DNA from: Bacillus sp. sid0103 | Lineage (GTDB): Bacteria > Bacillota > Bacilli > Bacillales_B > DSM-18226 | Length of the DNA: 64,000 nt | Direction: 5' to 3' | Assembly (NCBI RefSeq): GCF_019219025.1 | Contig: NZ_JAHUWN010000014.1 | Span: 1-64,000, forward strand | Part shown: in pieces, positions 36,234 through 45,799 of the stretch | Position numbering within the stretch: the first letter of the stretch is position 1 | Layout of the letters: every line of letters begins with the position of its first letter | Translations under genes and position numbers: made by a program | Notes under the pieces: generated by a model | Told to the model about the DNA's origin: nothing | Seen by the model: only the letters and a program-made list of their open reading frames with translations | Databases searched by the model: none

Positions 36234-36812
36234 CTATCTCGCATTTGGAAATACTCTGCGGATCATATCGGAAAACTCGTCCATAAAACCTGAAATCGGG
36301 CGTCCATTTCGGATATCCCTGGAATAAGAATTCATGCGGTTATAAAAATCAGGGTTAACAGAAATATAAACGTTATCAATGTCTTTATCAACAGATTTGA
36401 CTGCTCGAGCAATTTTATCTTTAATATCTGAAGTCAATTCATTTCGAGATGAACGGTCCAGTTTAGCCGCAACATAAGCATTATTATCGTTAACAATTAC
36501 GACTGCATCGTCGACTTCGACTAAGTTGATTACCTTATCAACTGCTCGATCAGCTAATCTTGTGTTGGTTTGATTGTTATTACGTACATTTGTAATAGTG
36601 TTATCATTTCTGTTGCGGTCTAATTCCGGATCACTTGTATCAGCGCTTGAAATCGCAGGTCCAACTTGATGGGGACTCTTATCATTTACACGTGTTATTT
36701 CAGTTGCATTTCGTTGGCCGGTTGCTACATCATTATTGATATCATTCCATGCACAACCACTTAAATAAAGACTTGAAATTAGGGCGACAATTATGTAAAA
36801 GCTATTTTTCAT
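36234..36812 (-). CDS. YhcN/YlaJ-family sporulation lipoprotein
   Basis: ATG 36812 follows AAAGGAG at 11 bases. A lipoprotein signal ends in YLSGC, so the protein is lipid-anchored. An Asn/Asp-rich low-complexity linker follows, then the conserved domain LADRAVDKVINLVEVDDAVVIVNDNNAYVA and the late IDNVYISVNPDFYNRM. This domain is that of the YhcN/YlaJ family, associated with spore membranes and germination in Bacillus. Monocistronic. Confidence 0.85.
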   Translation of the reverse strand: MKNSFYIIVALISSLYLSGCAWNDINNDVATGQRNATEITRVNDKSPHQVGPAISSADTSDPELDRNRNDNTITNVRNNNQTNTRLADRAVDKVINLVEVDDAVVIVNDNNAYVAAKLDRSSRNELTSDIKDKIARAVKSVDKDIDNVYISVNPDFYNRMNSYSRDIRNGRPISGFMDEFSDMIRRVFPNAR

Positions 36813-36942
36813 GTTGAATAACACTCCTTTGTCAATACTACAAAATTAGGTTTCCATGATTGTAAAAAAACTATCCTAAACATTCATAATGGATCATAAT
36901 AAAGAGAAATATGTAATGACATTTGTACTAGGAGGGTAAACG

Positions 36943-37335
36943 TTGATTTATTTCTTGGTTGGATTGGGCGGGGTTGCTGGCAGTTTGTGCCGCTATTTAT
37001 TATCCGCTATGGCTGTTGAGATATGGGGAAAGGACTTTCCGTATGGAACACTTACGATAAATTTAACAGGTGCTTTTTTGCTGGGCTTTATAACAAACCA
37101 ATTTAGTGGTTCTAATAAACTTCATCCTTATTTATATACTGCTCTCACCACTGGTGTCATTGGTTCTTATACAACATTTTCAACATTTTGCTTAGAAACA
37201 GTTCATTTACTTGAAACAGGAAAATACATCTTTGGCTTACTTTATGTAGGTGTTAGTTTTTTTGGAGGTCTATTAGTAGTTAGAGCTGGAATGACACTTA
37301 GTGAACGAGCTAAACGATTGAGGCGCGTGTTATGA
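36943..37335 (+). CDS. crcB: Fluoride channel subunit FluC/CrcB 1
   Basis: A 130-residue four-helix membrane protein. TTG start after GGAGGGTAAACG. It has GGVAGSLCRYLLS, the GTLTINLTGAFLLG helix break and GSYTTFSTFCLET, the family's signature for the dual-topology fluoride pore. It overlaps a second copy by 4 bases; such pairs form heterodimers. I looked for the fluoride riboswitch upstream and did not see it. Confidence 0.93.
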   Translation: MIYFLVGLGGVAGSLCRYLLSAMAVEIWGKDFPYGTLTINLTGAFLLGFITNQFSGSNKLHPYLYTALTTGVIGSYTTFSTFCLETVHLLETGKYIFGLLYVGVSFFGGLLVVRAGMTLSERAKRLRRVL

Positions 37336-37685
37336 ATGAGATAGTAGTTATTTCAATAGGAGGGTTCATCGGTGCGATTAACCGTTTTGTTATTAGTAAA
37401 AAGATACAAAATAGCGAGGGTTTTCCAATCGGTACCTTGACTGTGAATTTAATGGGTGCATTCCTTTTGGGAATGATCTTTGGTTTGGAAGTGAAGGGAA
37501 CCCTGTATTCTTTGTTGGGAATTGGGTTTATGGGGGCATTTACGACTTTCTCTACCTTAATGCTAGAAGCAGTAAAACTAAAACAGGAAGAAAAGAAAAA
37601 GCTTTATTACAGTTACTTACTAAGCAGTTACATTTTAGGAATCATGCTTACTATCATTGGTTTATGGTTAGGAAGAGCTATATAA
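37332..37685 (+). CDS. crcB: Fluoride channel subunit FluC/CrcB 2
   Basis: A 117-residue partner of the previous gene with the same motifs: GGFIGAINRFVIS, GTLTVNLMGAFLLG and GAFTTFSTLMLEA. The two genes are co-translated through an ATGA overlap. The charge distribution of the two proteins should give opposite topologies, as in other paired Fluc channels. Confidence 0.93.
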   Translation: MNEIVVISIGGFIGAINRFVISKKIQNSEGFPIGTLTVNLMGAFLLGMIFGLEVKGTLYSLLGIGFMGAFTTFSTLMLEAVKLKQEEKKKLYYSYLLSSYILGIMLTIIGLWLGRAI

Positions 37686-37713
37686 AAAGAAGCGTCCTGC
37701 GGGCGCTTCTTTT
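37684..37713. terminator. Bidirectional terminator
   Basis: AAAAGAAGCG pairs with CGCTTCTTTT around TCCTGCGGG. Confidence 0.85.
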
Positions 37714-37720
37714 GTGGAGA

Positions 37721-38527
37721 TTATTTTTGTTTTACTTGCACTTTTGGTGTTTTATTAGTTTGATAAAGGCTTTTGCTAATTAGTGTTTGAATAATTAGGA
37801 ACGTACCGCCAACTACCCAATAGAGAGGAAGCGCTGCTGGTGCGTTAAAAGAAAACATAACAATCATCAACGGTGAAAGTAATCCCATATATTTCATTTG
37901 GTCTTGCTGCGCAGACGGCATGTTGGACTGGGAAACTTTGAACTGGAAGTAGTAAATAACTCCAGCAATAATGGTAATAAAAATGTCTGGATTTCCAAGA
38001 CTAAACCACAAAAACTCGTGTGTTTTAATTTCCTCTGAACCACGAATTGCATAATAAAAACCAGTTAGAATCGGCATTTGGATGAGTAATGGTAAACAGC
38101 CCATATTTAATGGATTTACCCCATGCTTCTTATAAAGCCCCATCATTTCTGCTTGAAGTTCTTGCTTTTTCTTTGGATCCTTTTCAGTTTTCATCTTTGC
38201 CTGAATAACATCCATTTCAGGTTTTAAGACATCCATCTTTTGCTTCATAGCCATTTGATTTTTATACTGTCTTAACATAAGCGGCATTAAGGCAAGCCTG
38301 ATAATCAGTGTTACAAGAATGATTGACAAACCATAGTTACCATTAAAGAGCTCCGCTAAATAATGGATAAAGGTTGAAAATGGATCGACAAAATACGTAT
38401 GGAATAATCCAGTATTGTTACCACCTGTATTGTTGCCACTCTGGGCTTGAGATGAACAGGCAGATAATAATAACGTAGTTACAGCTAGCATTGCGATAAT
38501 AATGAATGAAGATCTTTTTGTTTTCAT
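37721..38527 (-). CDS. yidC2: Membrane protein insertase YidC2 (OxaA2)
   Basis: YidC helps proteins insert into the cell membrane. ATG 38527 follows AGGAGGAAAT; earlier in-frame codons overlap the leader. The signal ends in the lipobox LLSAC, so it is a lipoprotein as in Gram-positive YidC. The five-helix core includes SIILVTLIIRLALMPL with the hydrophilic-groove Arg, the cytoplasmic coiled hairpin (QKMDVLKPEMDVIQAKM) and NMGCLPLLIQMPIL. The gene is controlled by the MifM-like leader upstream. Confidence 0.94.
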   Translation of the reverse strand: MKTKRSSFIIIAMLAVTTLLLSACSSQAQSGNNTGGNNTGLFHTYFVDPFSTFIHYLAELFNGNYGLSIILVTLIIRLALMPLMLRQYKNQMAMKQKMDVLKPEMDVIQAKMKTEKDPKKKQELQAEMMGLYKKHGVNPLNMGCLPLLIQMPILTGFYYAIRGSEEIKTHEFLWFSLGNPDIFITIIAGVIYYFQFKVSQSNMPSAQQDQMKYMGLLSPLMIVMFSFNAPAALPLYWVVGGTFLIIQTLISKSLYQTNKTPKVQVKQK

Positions 38528-38528
38528 A

Positions 38529-38578
38529 TTTCCTCCTAGTATGTTGTAAATATAATTAGTAAGCAAAAAGGGAGGAAA
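38529..38578 (-). promoter_or_regulatory. Hairpin that hides the yidC2 ribosome site
   Basis: In the mRNA TTTCCTCC (rc of 38571-38578), within the last codons of the leader ORF, is the perfect complement of GGAGGAAA (rc of 38529-38536), the yidC2 Shine-Dalgarno. The loop is 34 bases. A ribosome stalled on the leader would keep the first strand busy and free the yidC2 site. Confidence 0.8.
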
Positions 38579-38849
38579 CAGGTTCTTCAGAATCATCCTG
38601 AGAATATTCTTTTCTACGAAAATATATAACAATTCTTTTTAGAATATAGCTTCCACTTAAACAACTTTTCTTGAGGTATAGAACCAATGGGTGAATAATA
38701 TTTGTCCCTGCCGGATCAGATAGGGAGCCAACAAAAGAATATTCAACACTCCATGCCCATAATAATTTTAAGGTAATTCCTAAAAAGATACTGACGTAAA
38801 GAGCATTAAGGGCATTTATATCTGAATTATCAATAAGCAATTGAAACAA
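38556..38849 (-). CDS. mifM: MifM-like arrest leader peptide
   Basis: 97 residues from TTG 38849, seven bases after GAGGTGATA. It has one N-terminal membrane segment (ALYVSIFLGITLKLLWAW). The C-terminus RIVIYFRRKEYSQDDSEEPV resembles the arrest region of B. subtilis MifM (RITTWIRKVF then an acidic stretch). It ends 29 bases before yidC2. MifM stalls the ribosome when YidC activity is low, opening the hairpin on the yidC2 site. The sequence overall is diverged, so the call rests on position, layout and hairpin. Confidence 0.78.
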   Translation of the reverse strand: MFQLLIDNSDINALNALYVSIFLGITLKLLWAWSVEYSFVGSLSDPAGTNIIHPLVLYLKKSCLSGSYILKRIVIYFRRKEYSQDDSEEPVSSLFAY

Positions 38850-38881
38850 AAATTATCACCTCACTTAAATGTCAATGATAT

Positions 38882-38910
38882 GAGTATATAGGAGATATGG
38901 TAAAGAATCA
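38882..38910 (-). promoter_or_regulatory. Promoter of the mifM-like/yidC2 operon
   Basis: On the minus strand TTGATT (38910-38905), a 17-base spacer, and TATACT (38887-38882), about 33 bases before the leader start. Confidence 0.65.
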
Positions 38911-39010
38911 ATTTTATATTTGGCATAATGGCATAATTTGAAGACATTACTAATTAGACCAATAAATATGATTAATGCATGATTAATGTTGAGCAGCTTT
39001 CCTTATTTAA

Positions 39011-39037
39011 AAAACACTGATTCATTTGAATCAGTGT
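39011..39037 (-). terminator. pfl operon terminator
   Basis: AACACTGATTC pairs with GAATCAGTGTT, followed by TTTTAAAT on the minus strand. It overlaps the pflA stop codon. Confidence 0.85.
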
Positions 39038-39780
39038 TGGATTGGTGCTTTCCATTGCGCAGTTATCATTTTATGAGCAAACTCCACATTTTCCTCAGTT
39101 GGCGGCTCCACAGCTTTGAGTGGATATTCATGTCCGAGTGCTTCCCATTTATAAACACCAAGTTTATGGTATGGAAGAATCTCAATCTTTTGGACGTTTT
39201 TAAGGGTACCAATAAACTCTCCAAGGTGTTTTAAATCTTCAGGATTATCTGTTACCGATGGGACAAGAACATGGCGTACCCATATTGGTACCTGATGGTC
39301 AGATAGGAACGTAGCAAATTCGAGAATATGATCATTGGCCATCCCGGTCAATTTAATATGCTTTTTCCGATTAATATGCTTCAAATCCAAAAGCACCAAG
39401 TTCGTATACTGGAGTAGTTCTTCAAGTTGATCGATAAAAAGTTTTGAGTGGGAAAAACAACCGCCAGAAGAATCAATGGTAGTATGGATCCCTTTCTTTT
39501 TACATTCCTTAAACAATTCAGTTAGGAAAGGAATTTGCAAGAGTGGCTCACCGCCACTTACTGTAATCCCGCCGCCAGATGCCTGAATGAAAGGCAGGTA
39601 AGACATAAGATCATCCATGATGTCGGAAACAGTCATTTCTTTACCGCTGCCAATTTCCCATGTATCTGCATTATGGCAAAATTGGCAGCGCAAAAGGCAG
39701 CCTTGTGTAAATATGACATATCGAATCCCTGGGCCATCGACAGTCCCTAATGTTTCGATTGAATGAATATTTCCGTTCAT
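39031..39780 (-). CDS. pflA: Pyruvate formate-lyase activating enzyme
   Basis: A radical SAM enzyme that makes the glycyl radical on PflB. The iron-sulfur motif is GCLLRCQFCHN (Cys28, Cys32, Cys35), followed by the SAM-binding VSGGEPLLQ and the DLKH strand. 249 residues, typical. Second gene of the pflB-pflA operon, 58 bases after pflB. Confidence 0.96.
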   Translation of the reverse strand: MNGNIHSIETLGTVDGPGIRYVIFTQGCLLRCQFCHNADTWEIGSGKEMTVSDIMDDLMSYLPFIQASGGGITVSGGEPLLQIPFLTELFKECKKKGIHTTIDSSGGCFSHSKLFIDQLEELLQYTNLVLLDLKHINRKKHIKLTGMANDHILEFATFLSDHQVPIWVRHVLVPSVTDNPEDLKHLGEFIGTLKNVQKIEILPYHKLGVYKWEALGHEYPLKAVEPPTEENVEFAHKMITAQWKAPIQH

Positions 39781-39838
39781 GATGATGATCCCCCTTGGTT
39801 AATAGGTGGCCCGCAGCAAGAGAGGGCCACCGTTAATA

Positions 39839-42067
39839 TTAAAGTGATTCGTGGAATGTACGATTTATAACGTCTAATTGCTGTTCTTTTGTTAATTTAA
39901 TAAAGTTAACGGCATAACCAGAGACACGGATTGTTAATTGTGGATATAGCTCTGGGTGCTCCATTGCATCAATTAATGTTTCTCGATTAAAGACGTTAAC
40001 ATTTAAGTGATGTCCTGCTTTGATAGCATATCCATCAAGGATGGATACTAAGTTGCGTACTTGGCTTTCCTCTTCTTTACCTAATGCTTTAGGCACGATG
40101 GAGAAGGTATTTGAGATTCCATCCATTGCATAACTGTATGGAAGCTTTGCAACAGAAGATAGGGAAGCTAATGTTCCTTTTGTGTCACGTCCGTGCATTG
40201 GGTTTGCCCCTGGTGCAAATGGTTCTCCCATCCGGCGTCCATCAGGTGTATTACCTGTTTTCTTTCCGTAAACCACATTGGACGTTATGGTTAAGATTGA
40301 AAGTGTGTGAACAGAGTCCCGATATGTTTGGTGTTTACGAAGCTTTTTCATAAAGTTTTTAAGAACTTCAACGGCAATGGCATCGACGCGGTCATCATTG
40401 TTTCCGTATTTAGGGTAGTCACCAGTTGTTTCAAAATCAACGGCCAGACCATTTTCATCACGGACTACCTTAACTTCGCCGTATTTAATCGCACTAAGTG
40501 AATCAGCAACAACGGATAGACCAGCAATACCAGTTGCCATGGTTCGAAGTATCTTCGTATCATGTAATGCCATTTCAATTCTTTCATAACTATATTTATC
40601 GTGCATATAGTGAATTACATTTAAGGTGTTAATATATAGACCTGCCAGCCATTCCATCATTAAATCAAATTTTTGCATCACTTCTTCATAATTTAATACG
40701 TCAGAAGTAATTGGCTGATATTGTGGTCCCACTTGAATTTTTAATTTTTCATCAACGCCGCCATTAATAGAGTAAAGAAGCGTTTTAGCTAGGTTTGCAC
40801 GAGCTCCAAAGAACTGCATCTGTTTACCAATTTCCATTGCTGATACACAGCAGGCAATTCCATAGTCATCGCCATATTCTGGACGCATAATATCGTCGTT
40901 TTCATATTGAATTGAGCTCGTTTTGATAGACATTTTCGCACAATATTTTTTAAAGTTCTCTGGTAGCTGCGGTGACCATAATACTGTTAAGTTTGGTTCT
41001 GGAGCAGCACCGAGAGTATCTAATGTATGAAGGAAACGGAAAGAGTTTTTCGTAACAAGTGAACGGCCATCATTTGCAATACCGCCAATTGATTCTGTTA
41101 CCCATGTAGGGTCACCACTGAATAACTCATTATAATCTGGTGTGCGAGCAAATTTAACGAGACGCAGCTTCATAATAAAGTGGTCAACGATTTCTTGTAC
41201 TTCTTCTTCCGTTAATGTACCGTTTTGTATGTCTCTTTCAACATAAATATCTAAGAATGTTGACACACGACCAAGACTCATTGCCGCCCCATTTTGTTCC
41301 TTAATCGCAGCTAAGTAGCCAAAGTACACAAATTGGAATGCTTCAGCAGCATTTTTTGCTGGCTGGCTAATATCAAAACCATAGCTGTTTGCCATTTCCT
41401 TCAGTTCTTTTAAAGCTCGAATTTGTTCAGCCAGCTCCTCGCGTAGACGCATATTATCTTCTGTCATTACCTTGCTTGTATTCTTTTGATCTTTTTGCTT
41501 CTCTTGGATTAAGAAATCAACACCGTATAGGGCAACCCGACGATAATCCCCAATAATTCGGCCGCGCCCATAAGCATCAGGCAGGCCGGTAATAATAGCA
41601 GCTTTACGTGCGAGCATCATTTCATCTGTATAGGCATCGAAAACACCTTGGTTGTGAGTTTTACGAAACTCAGTAAAAATCCTTTCAATTTCAGGGTTTA
41701 ATTGGTAGCCGTAGGCTTCACAGGCCGCTTTCGCCATACGAATTCCACCAAGTGGCTGCATAGAACGATTAAATGGTTTATCGGTTTGTACCCCAACAAT
41801 TTTTTCAAGTTCTTCATTAAGGTATCCGGGGCCATGTGAAGTGATTGTAGATACGGTTTCTGTGTCCATATCCAACACGCCGCCCTTTTCACGCTCTTGT
41901 TTGGTTAATTCCATTACCTGTTCCCATAGTTTAGTAGTCGCATCTGTCGGGCCTGCTAAAAAGGATTCATCCTCTTCAAAAGGAGTATAGTTTTTAAGGA
42001 TAAAATCGCGAACGTTAACTTCTTTAGACCATGCACCTTTTGTAAATCCATTCCATTGTTCCATCAT
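39839..42067 (-). CDS. pflB: Pyruvate formate-lyase
   Basis: PflB splits pyruvate and CoA into acetyl-CoA and formate without oxygen. Catalytic Cys406-Cys407 lie in GIACCVSAM and the radical Gly717 in RVSGYAVNF. 742 residues with conserved substrate-contact segments ([30 protein letters not shown]). The formate could feed the selenocysteine formate dehydrogenase at 58615. GAGGTGAAAT precedes the start. Confidence 0.97.
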   Translation of the reverse strand: MMEQWNGFTKGAWSKEVNVRDFILKNYTPFEEDESFLAGPTDATTKLWEQVMELTKQEREKGGVLDMDTETVSTITSHGPGYLNEELEKIVGVQTDKPFNRSMQPLGGIRMAKAACEAYGYQLNPEIERIFTEFRKTHNQGVFDAYTDEMMLARKAAIITGLPDAYGRGRIIGDYRRVALYGVDFLIQEKQKDQKNTSKVMTEDNMRLREELAEQIRALKELKEMANSYGFDISQPAKNAAEAFQFVYFGYLAAIKEQNGAAMSLGRVSTFLDIYVERDIQNGTLTEEEVQEIVDHFIMKLRLVKFARTPDYNELFSGDPTWVTESIGGIANDGRSLVTKNSFRFLHTLDTLGAAPEPNLTVLWSPQLPENFKKYCAKMSIKTSSIQYENDDIMRPEYGDDYGIACCVSAMEIGKQMQFFGARANLAKTLLYSINGGVDEKLKIQVGPQYQPITSDVLNYEEVMQKFDLMMEWLAGLYINTLNVIHYMHDKYSYERIEMALHDTKILRTMATGIAGLSVVADSLSAIKYGEVKVVRDENGLAVDFETTGDYPKYGNNDDRVDAIAVEVLKNFMKKLRKHQTYRDSVHTLSILTITSNVVYGKKTGNTPDGRRMGEPFAPGANPMHGRDTKGTLASLSSVAKLPYSYAMDGISNTFSIVPKALGKEEESQVRNLVSILDGYAIKAGHHLNVNVFNRETLIDAMEHPELYPQLTIRVSGYAVNFIKLTKEQQLDVINRTFHESL

Positions 42068-42345
42068 ATTTCACCTCATATTTTTTTTTAAACTATATAA
42101 CAGTTTTGGTGTTTCGTTTATGAGTTGAGTATAACAGATTCATTGTGAAAAAAGGCACGCATATTAGTAACTAATTGTTAAGATATTGTGACGGTTGAAA
42201 TAAAGGTATTTATAAAGGGATTTCTTAAACTTGATTTATGACAGAAAAGTGAACAAATTTGAAGTCTGTACTATAATTAAATGGTGAAAAATAAAAACTG
42301 TTATATAAGAAAAACAAGAATGTCTAATCCCTTAAAAACTTTTCA
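42068..42345 (-). promoter_or_regulatory. pflB upstream region
   Basis: This gene-free stretch holds a TATACT -10 (minus strand, 42132-42127) about 60 bases before pflB. Half-matches to Fnr sites occur as TGTGA at 42143-42147 and near 42187-42191, but neither is a full TGTGA-N6-TCACA. No complete Rex site was found. Confidence 0.4.
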
Positions 42346-42373
42346 AATAAAAAAACAGGAGAAAAGTCTCCTG
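42346..42373 (-). terminator. Terminator after the cupredoxin gene
   Basis: CAGGAGA pairs with TCTCCTG around CTTT, followed by TTTTTTTATTTG on the minus strand. Confidence 0.8.
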
Positions 42374-42375
42374 CA

Positions 42376-42828
42376 TTAATTAACAACAATATAAGCGATC
42401 ATTGGGCCGTTGGTTGTTCGATCAGAATGCACTTCGCAAATTAATCGATATGTTCCCTTTTTATTAAACTGGAGTGGCACAACCGTTTCTTGCCCTTTTT
42501 TTACAATCCCTTTAATTTTCGTTCCTTCTATATAAAAAGGATGCTTTTCACCGTTAATCCCGCTGATAAATAATCTAACTTTTTCGCCTTTTTCTACTAA
42601 GACTGTACCGGGATCCCAGCGGTAAGCCTCTATTTCTTTTCCATTTTTCATTTTCGTACTAAATTCAGCAGTAACCATGTGAATTTCGCGAATATCGCCA
42701 GTTACCTGCTGATTAAAGACAGTTATATCCCCAGCTTTCAACATGAACCATGCTGACAGGGAAAAAAGTACAACCCCTATAGCAACAAAAAATAGGAGCG
42801 TTTCCTTTTTAAAGACTAAAAATTTCAT
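42376..42828 (-). CDS. Membrane-anchored cupredoxin
   Basis: A 150-residue protein with an N-terminal membrane anchor (LLFFVAIGVVLFSLSAWF) and an outward-facing cupredoxin domain. A complete type 1 copper ligand set is visible: His96 (EKHPFYI), Cys131 (RLICEVH), His134 and Met143 (NGPM). Such domains carry electrons near terminal oxidases or denitrification enzymes, or store copper. No partner gene is adjacent, so the role is open. Confidence 0.82.
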   Translation of the reverse strand: MKFLVFKKETLLFFVAIGVVLFSLSAWFMLKAGDITVFNQQVTGDIREIHMVTAEFSTKMKNGKEIEAYRWDPGTVLVEKGEKVRLFISGINGEKHPFYIEGTKIKGIVKKGQETVVPLQFNKKGTYRLICEVHSDRTTNGPMIAYIVVN

Positions 42829-43121
42829 TTGCTACCCCCTCATAAAATTGTCCTACTTTATTCTTATGCTGATTGGGTGAGTAAACTTGTCTATTTTTTC
42901 TGCATTTTAATCAATTTTAATAAAATCGCTTGAAGCTTAATCATTCCATAATGGTTGAACATTAAAAAAAATGTCTACAATGATTTGTAACACCATGCAA
43001 AGTGATGATATTTTTCTTTGTTTTTCTTATAGAAAAGTTTATAGTAAAAACAGGAAGTACATCTAAGGATTTAGGAAGTTAGATGTATCTTAAGGAATCA
43101 GCAAATAATTAGGTGGTTAGC

Positions 43122-45653
43122 TTGTTGGGGATTAAAAAAGAAAGTGTATTAAAGACTGTAAAATTTGTTTTCCCGTTGTTCCTATTAATCTTTGCTATTA
43201 TCGAAATGAAAAAATTTACGCAAAACTTAAATATGCACTTACTTAAGGAAGAGTTGAGCCATCTTAATATTTGGCTTCTTCTCATTATTTTAAGCATTAC
43301 CTTTATCGCTGTTTTACCGATGTTGTTTTATGATGTGATATTAGTGCGGATCTTAAAATTGAAGGTCCCAACTAAAGATTTATTGGAACAATCATTTATT
43401 GCTAATTCGTTTTCAAACCTAATTGGCTTTGGTGGAATAATCGGTGCGATGTTAAGAACGTATTTCTTCCATAAATATGAACAGGACAAACGAAAGCTTC
43501 TTGGAGTAATTGCTTCTGTTTCGTTATTCTACTTAACAGGTATTTCAGTGCTTTCATGGATTGTTACAATCCATTACCGTAGCTTTCCTTTGTTTGTTGA
43601 TACAAAATGGCTCTATTTTGCAGTGGTAGGTGTTGGTTTATATTTACCACTCTTTTTAATCATACATATGTTTAATTCAAAAAAAGGCAGTCGATCACTC
43701 GTAAGTACCGAAAGTACTTTGAAGCTAATTTTAGTATCGATAATCGAATGGTTGGCAGTATTTTTGGCGATTTTGATTTTATGCAGGATTTTAGGAATTT
43801 CTATTTCTGCAGAAACGCTTTTTCCTGTTTATATAGTAGCTGCGTGTGCCGGTATCATTAGTATGATACCTGGCGGTTTAGGTTCCTTTGATTTAGTGTT
43901 TATTTGGGGGATGCAAGATTTATTTATTCCGGAAGAGAAAGTCCTTGTTCTATTACTTTTTTATCGGATTGGCTACTACTTTGTTCCGTTTTTAATAAGC
44001 TTAGTTTTCTTTGTTAAACTTTATTGGGAAAAATGGAACCAAACTTGGAATGATCTTCCTAAAGCCGTTCTTCAAGGATTAAGTCATGTAATGTTAACAA
44101 TGCTTGTTTTTCTATCTGGATTAATCCTACTTTTATCTGCTAGTGTGCCAGGAATTATGTCCCGGTTGAAGGTAGCGCAAGAACTTTTATCATTTCCAAT
44201 CATTAACGTATCGCACCAATTATCGGTGGCAACTGGATTTTTATTATTAGGATTATCGCGAGGAATCGAATATAGCGTGAAGAGGGCTTATGAGTTATCG
44301 ATGTTCGCCCTAATTCTGGCCGCGCTCTTCTCTATTTTTAAGGGGATTGATTATGAAGAAGCGATTTTTTTAATTATCGTCGCCTTGTTGCTAAGGATGT
44401 CAAAAGGTCAATTTTATCGAGAGAGTTATGTGCTGACCTGGGGAAAAACAATCTTTGATATTACGATTATTCTTTTAATTACATCAATGTATCTCGTGAT
44501 TGGTTATTTGAACTTGCCAATTTCTAAAATAGAAATACCACAAAAACTTTTGCCGTATGTAATTGTTGATTATCGCGATTTATTTACTAGTGCAGCAATT
44601 GGGCTTGTTATCGCTTTATTCATTCTCTTGTTTGGTTATTTAATCAGTTTACCAAAGAATTGGATTTTAGAGCGATCCGTTAACCGAGAGAAAGAAATTA
44701 TCGTACATTTATCTAAGTATTCAGGTAAGGCGTTATCACACTTAATATTTTTACATGACAAATACATCTTCTGGAACAGCAAAAGAAATGTTTTAATTTC
44801 TTTTCAAAAATATGCGGACAAGTTAGTGATCCTAGGAGATCCCATTGGGGAAAAGGAGGAATTATCAAATGCAGTAGAGGAATTTCAGGAAATAGCCGAT
44901 TTACATGGCTATACACCTATTTTTTATCAAGTAAGTGATAATATGCTTCCATATCTCCATGGACATGGCTTTGCTTTTTTTAAATTAGGCGAAGAAGCGT
45001 TTGTGGATTTAGAAAAATTCTCCTTATCAGGGAATAAAATGAAAGGGTTACGAGCATTAAGAAATAAATTTGTCCGTGAAAACTATTCTTATGAGGTAGT
45101 CAGCCCGCCTCATTCCAGTGAGCTCTTGGAAGAATTAAGAGATATATCAAATGAATGGCTTCAAGGGAGAGAAGAGAAAGGTTTTTCATTAGGTTTCTTT
45201 TCGGAAGATTATTTAAATAAAGCACCCATTGCAATCGTTAAAGATGAAAATAACCAGATACTTGGCTTTATGAATATCATGCATGTGGATGATGACTTTC
45301 AAACTATTTCTGTGGATTTAATAAGATTTAGACCAGAAGTATCATCAGGTACAGTGGATTATCTTTTCCTTTGTTTATTTGATTGGGCCAAAGAACATGG
45401 GTATAATCGTTTCAATATGGGAATGGCCCCATTGGCTAATGTGGGACTGTCAAGATTCTCTTTTTTAAGCGAAAAAATTGCAGCACAAATATTCCTTCAT
45501 GGCCATTTTTTTTACCACTTCCAGGGTTTGCGAAAATTCAAAGAAAAGTATACAAATATATGGGAACCTAGATACTTGGCTTATCGAAGGAAATCTTCAT
45601 TACCATTAATTATGGCGCAAATTACTTTACTCATCTCGAAAAAAAGAAACTAG
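43122..45653 (+). CDS. mprF: Phosphatidylglycerol lysyltransferase MprF
   Basis: MprF adds lysine to phosphatidylglycerol and flips the product, lowering the negative charge of the membrane and raising resistance to cationic peptides. The N-terminal half has about 14 membrane helices and the flippase motif MIPGGLGSFDLVF. The C-terminal synthase domain is GNAT-like (LGDPIGEKEELSNAVEEFQE, MGMAPLANVGLS, FHGLRKFKEKY-type end). About 843 residues. TTG 43122 or TTG 43125 fit the AGGTGG site best; the frame is open from GTG 43113. Confidence 0.93.
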   Translation: MLGIKKESVLKTVKFVFPLFLLIFAIIEMKKFTQNLNMHLLKEELSHLNIWLLLIILSITFIAVLPMLFYDVILVRILKLKVPTKDLLEQSFIANSFSNLIGFGGIIGAMLRTYFFHKYEQDKRKLLGVIASVSLFYLTGISVLSWIVTIHYRSFPLFVDTKWLYFAVVGVGLYLPLFLIIHMFNSKKGSRSLVSTESTLKLILVSIIEWLAVFLAILILCRILGISISAETLFPVYIVAACAGIISMIPGGLGSFDLVFIWGMQDLFIPEEKVLVLLLFYRIGYYFVPFLISLVFFVKLYWEKWNQTWNDLPKAVLQGLSHVMLTMLVFLSGLILLLSASVPGIMSRLKVAQELLSFPIINVSHQLSVATGFLLLGLSRGIEYSVKRAYELSMFALILAALFSIFKGIDYEEAIFLIIVALLLRMSKGQFYRESYVLTWGKTIFDITIILLITSMYLVIGYLNLPISKIEIPQKLLPYVIVDYRDLFTSAAIGLVIALFILLFGYLISLPKNWILERSVNREKEIIVHLSKYSGKALSHLIFLHDKYIFWNSKRNVLISFQKYADKLVILGDPIGEKEELSNAVEEFQEIADLHGYTPIFYQVSDNMLPYLHGHGFAFFKLGEEAFVDLEKFSLSGNKMKGLRALRNKFVRENYSYEVVSPPHSSELLEELRDISNEWLQGREEKGFSLGFFSEDYLNKAPIAIVKDENNQILGFMNIMHVDDDFQTISVDLIRFRPEVSSGTVDYLFLCLFDWAKEHGYNRFNMGMAPLANVGLSRFSFLSEKIAAQIFLHGHFFYHFQGLRKFKEKYTNIWEPRYLAYRRKSSLPLIMAQITLLISKKRN

Positions 45654-45656
45654 ACC

Positions 45657-45693
45657 TAAAACCGGCTGGTGAGATATCTGCCGGTTTTTTTAT
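45657..45693 (+). terminator. mprF terminator
   Basis: AAAACCGGC pairs with GCCGGTTTT around a 13-base loop, then TTTT. Confidence 0.85.
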
Positions 45694-45799
45694 TCCATAA
45701 AGTCACTAGATAATAGATAACTTCCAATTGAAACTATTATTTTGCTATATAATCTGTTAATATGAAATAGGAAATAATGTAAAAGTTGGGTGTTATATA

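Noticed and set aside
36825..36942. Fluoride riboswitch upstream of the crcB pair
   Set aside because: I looked for the GGNGATGG and CTGATG-CTCC type motifs and did not find them.
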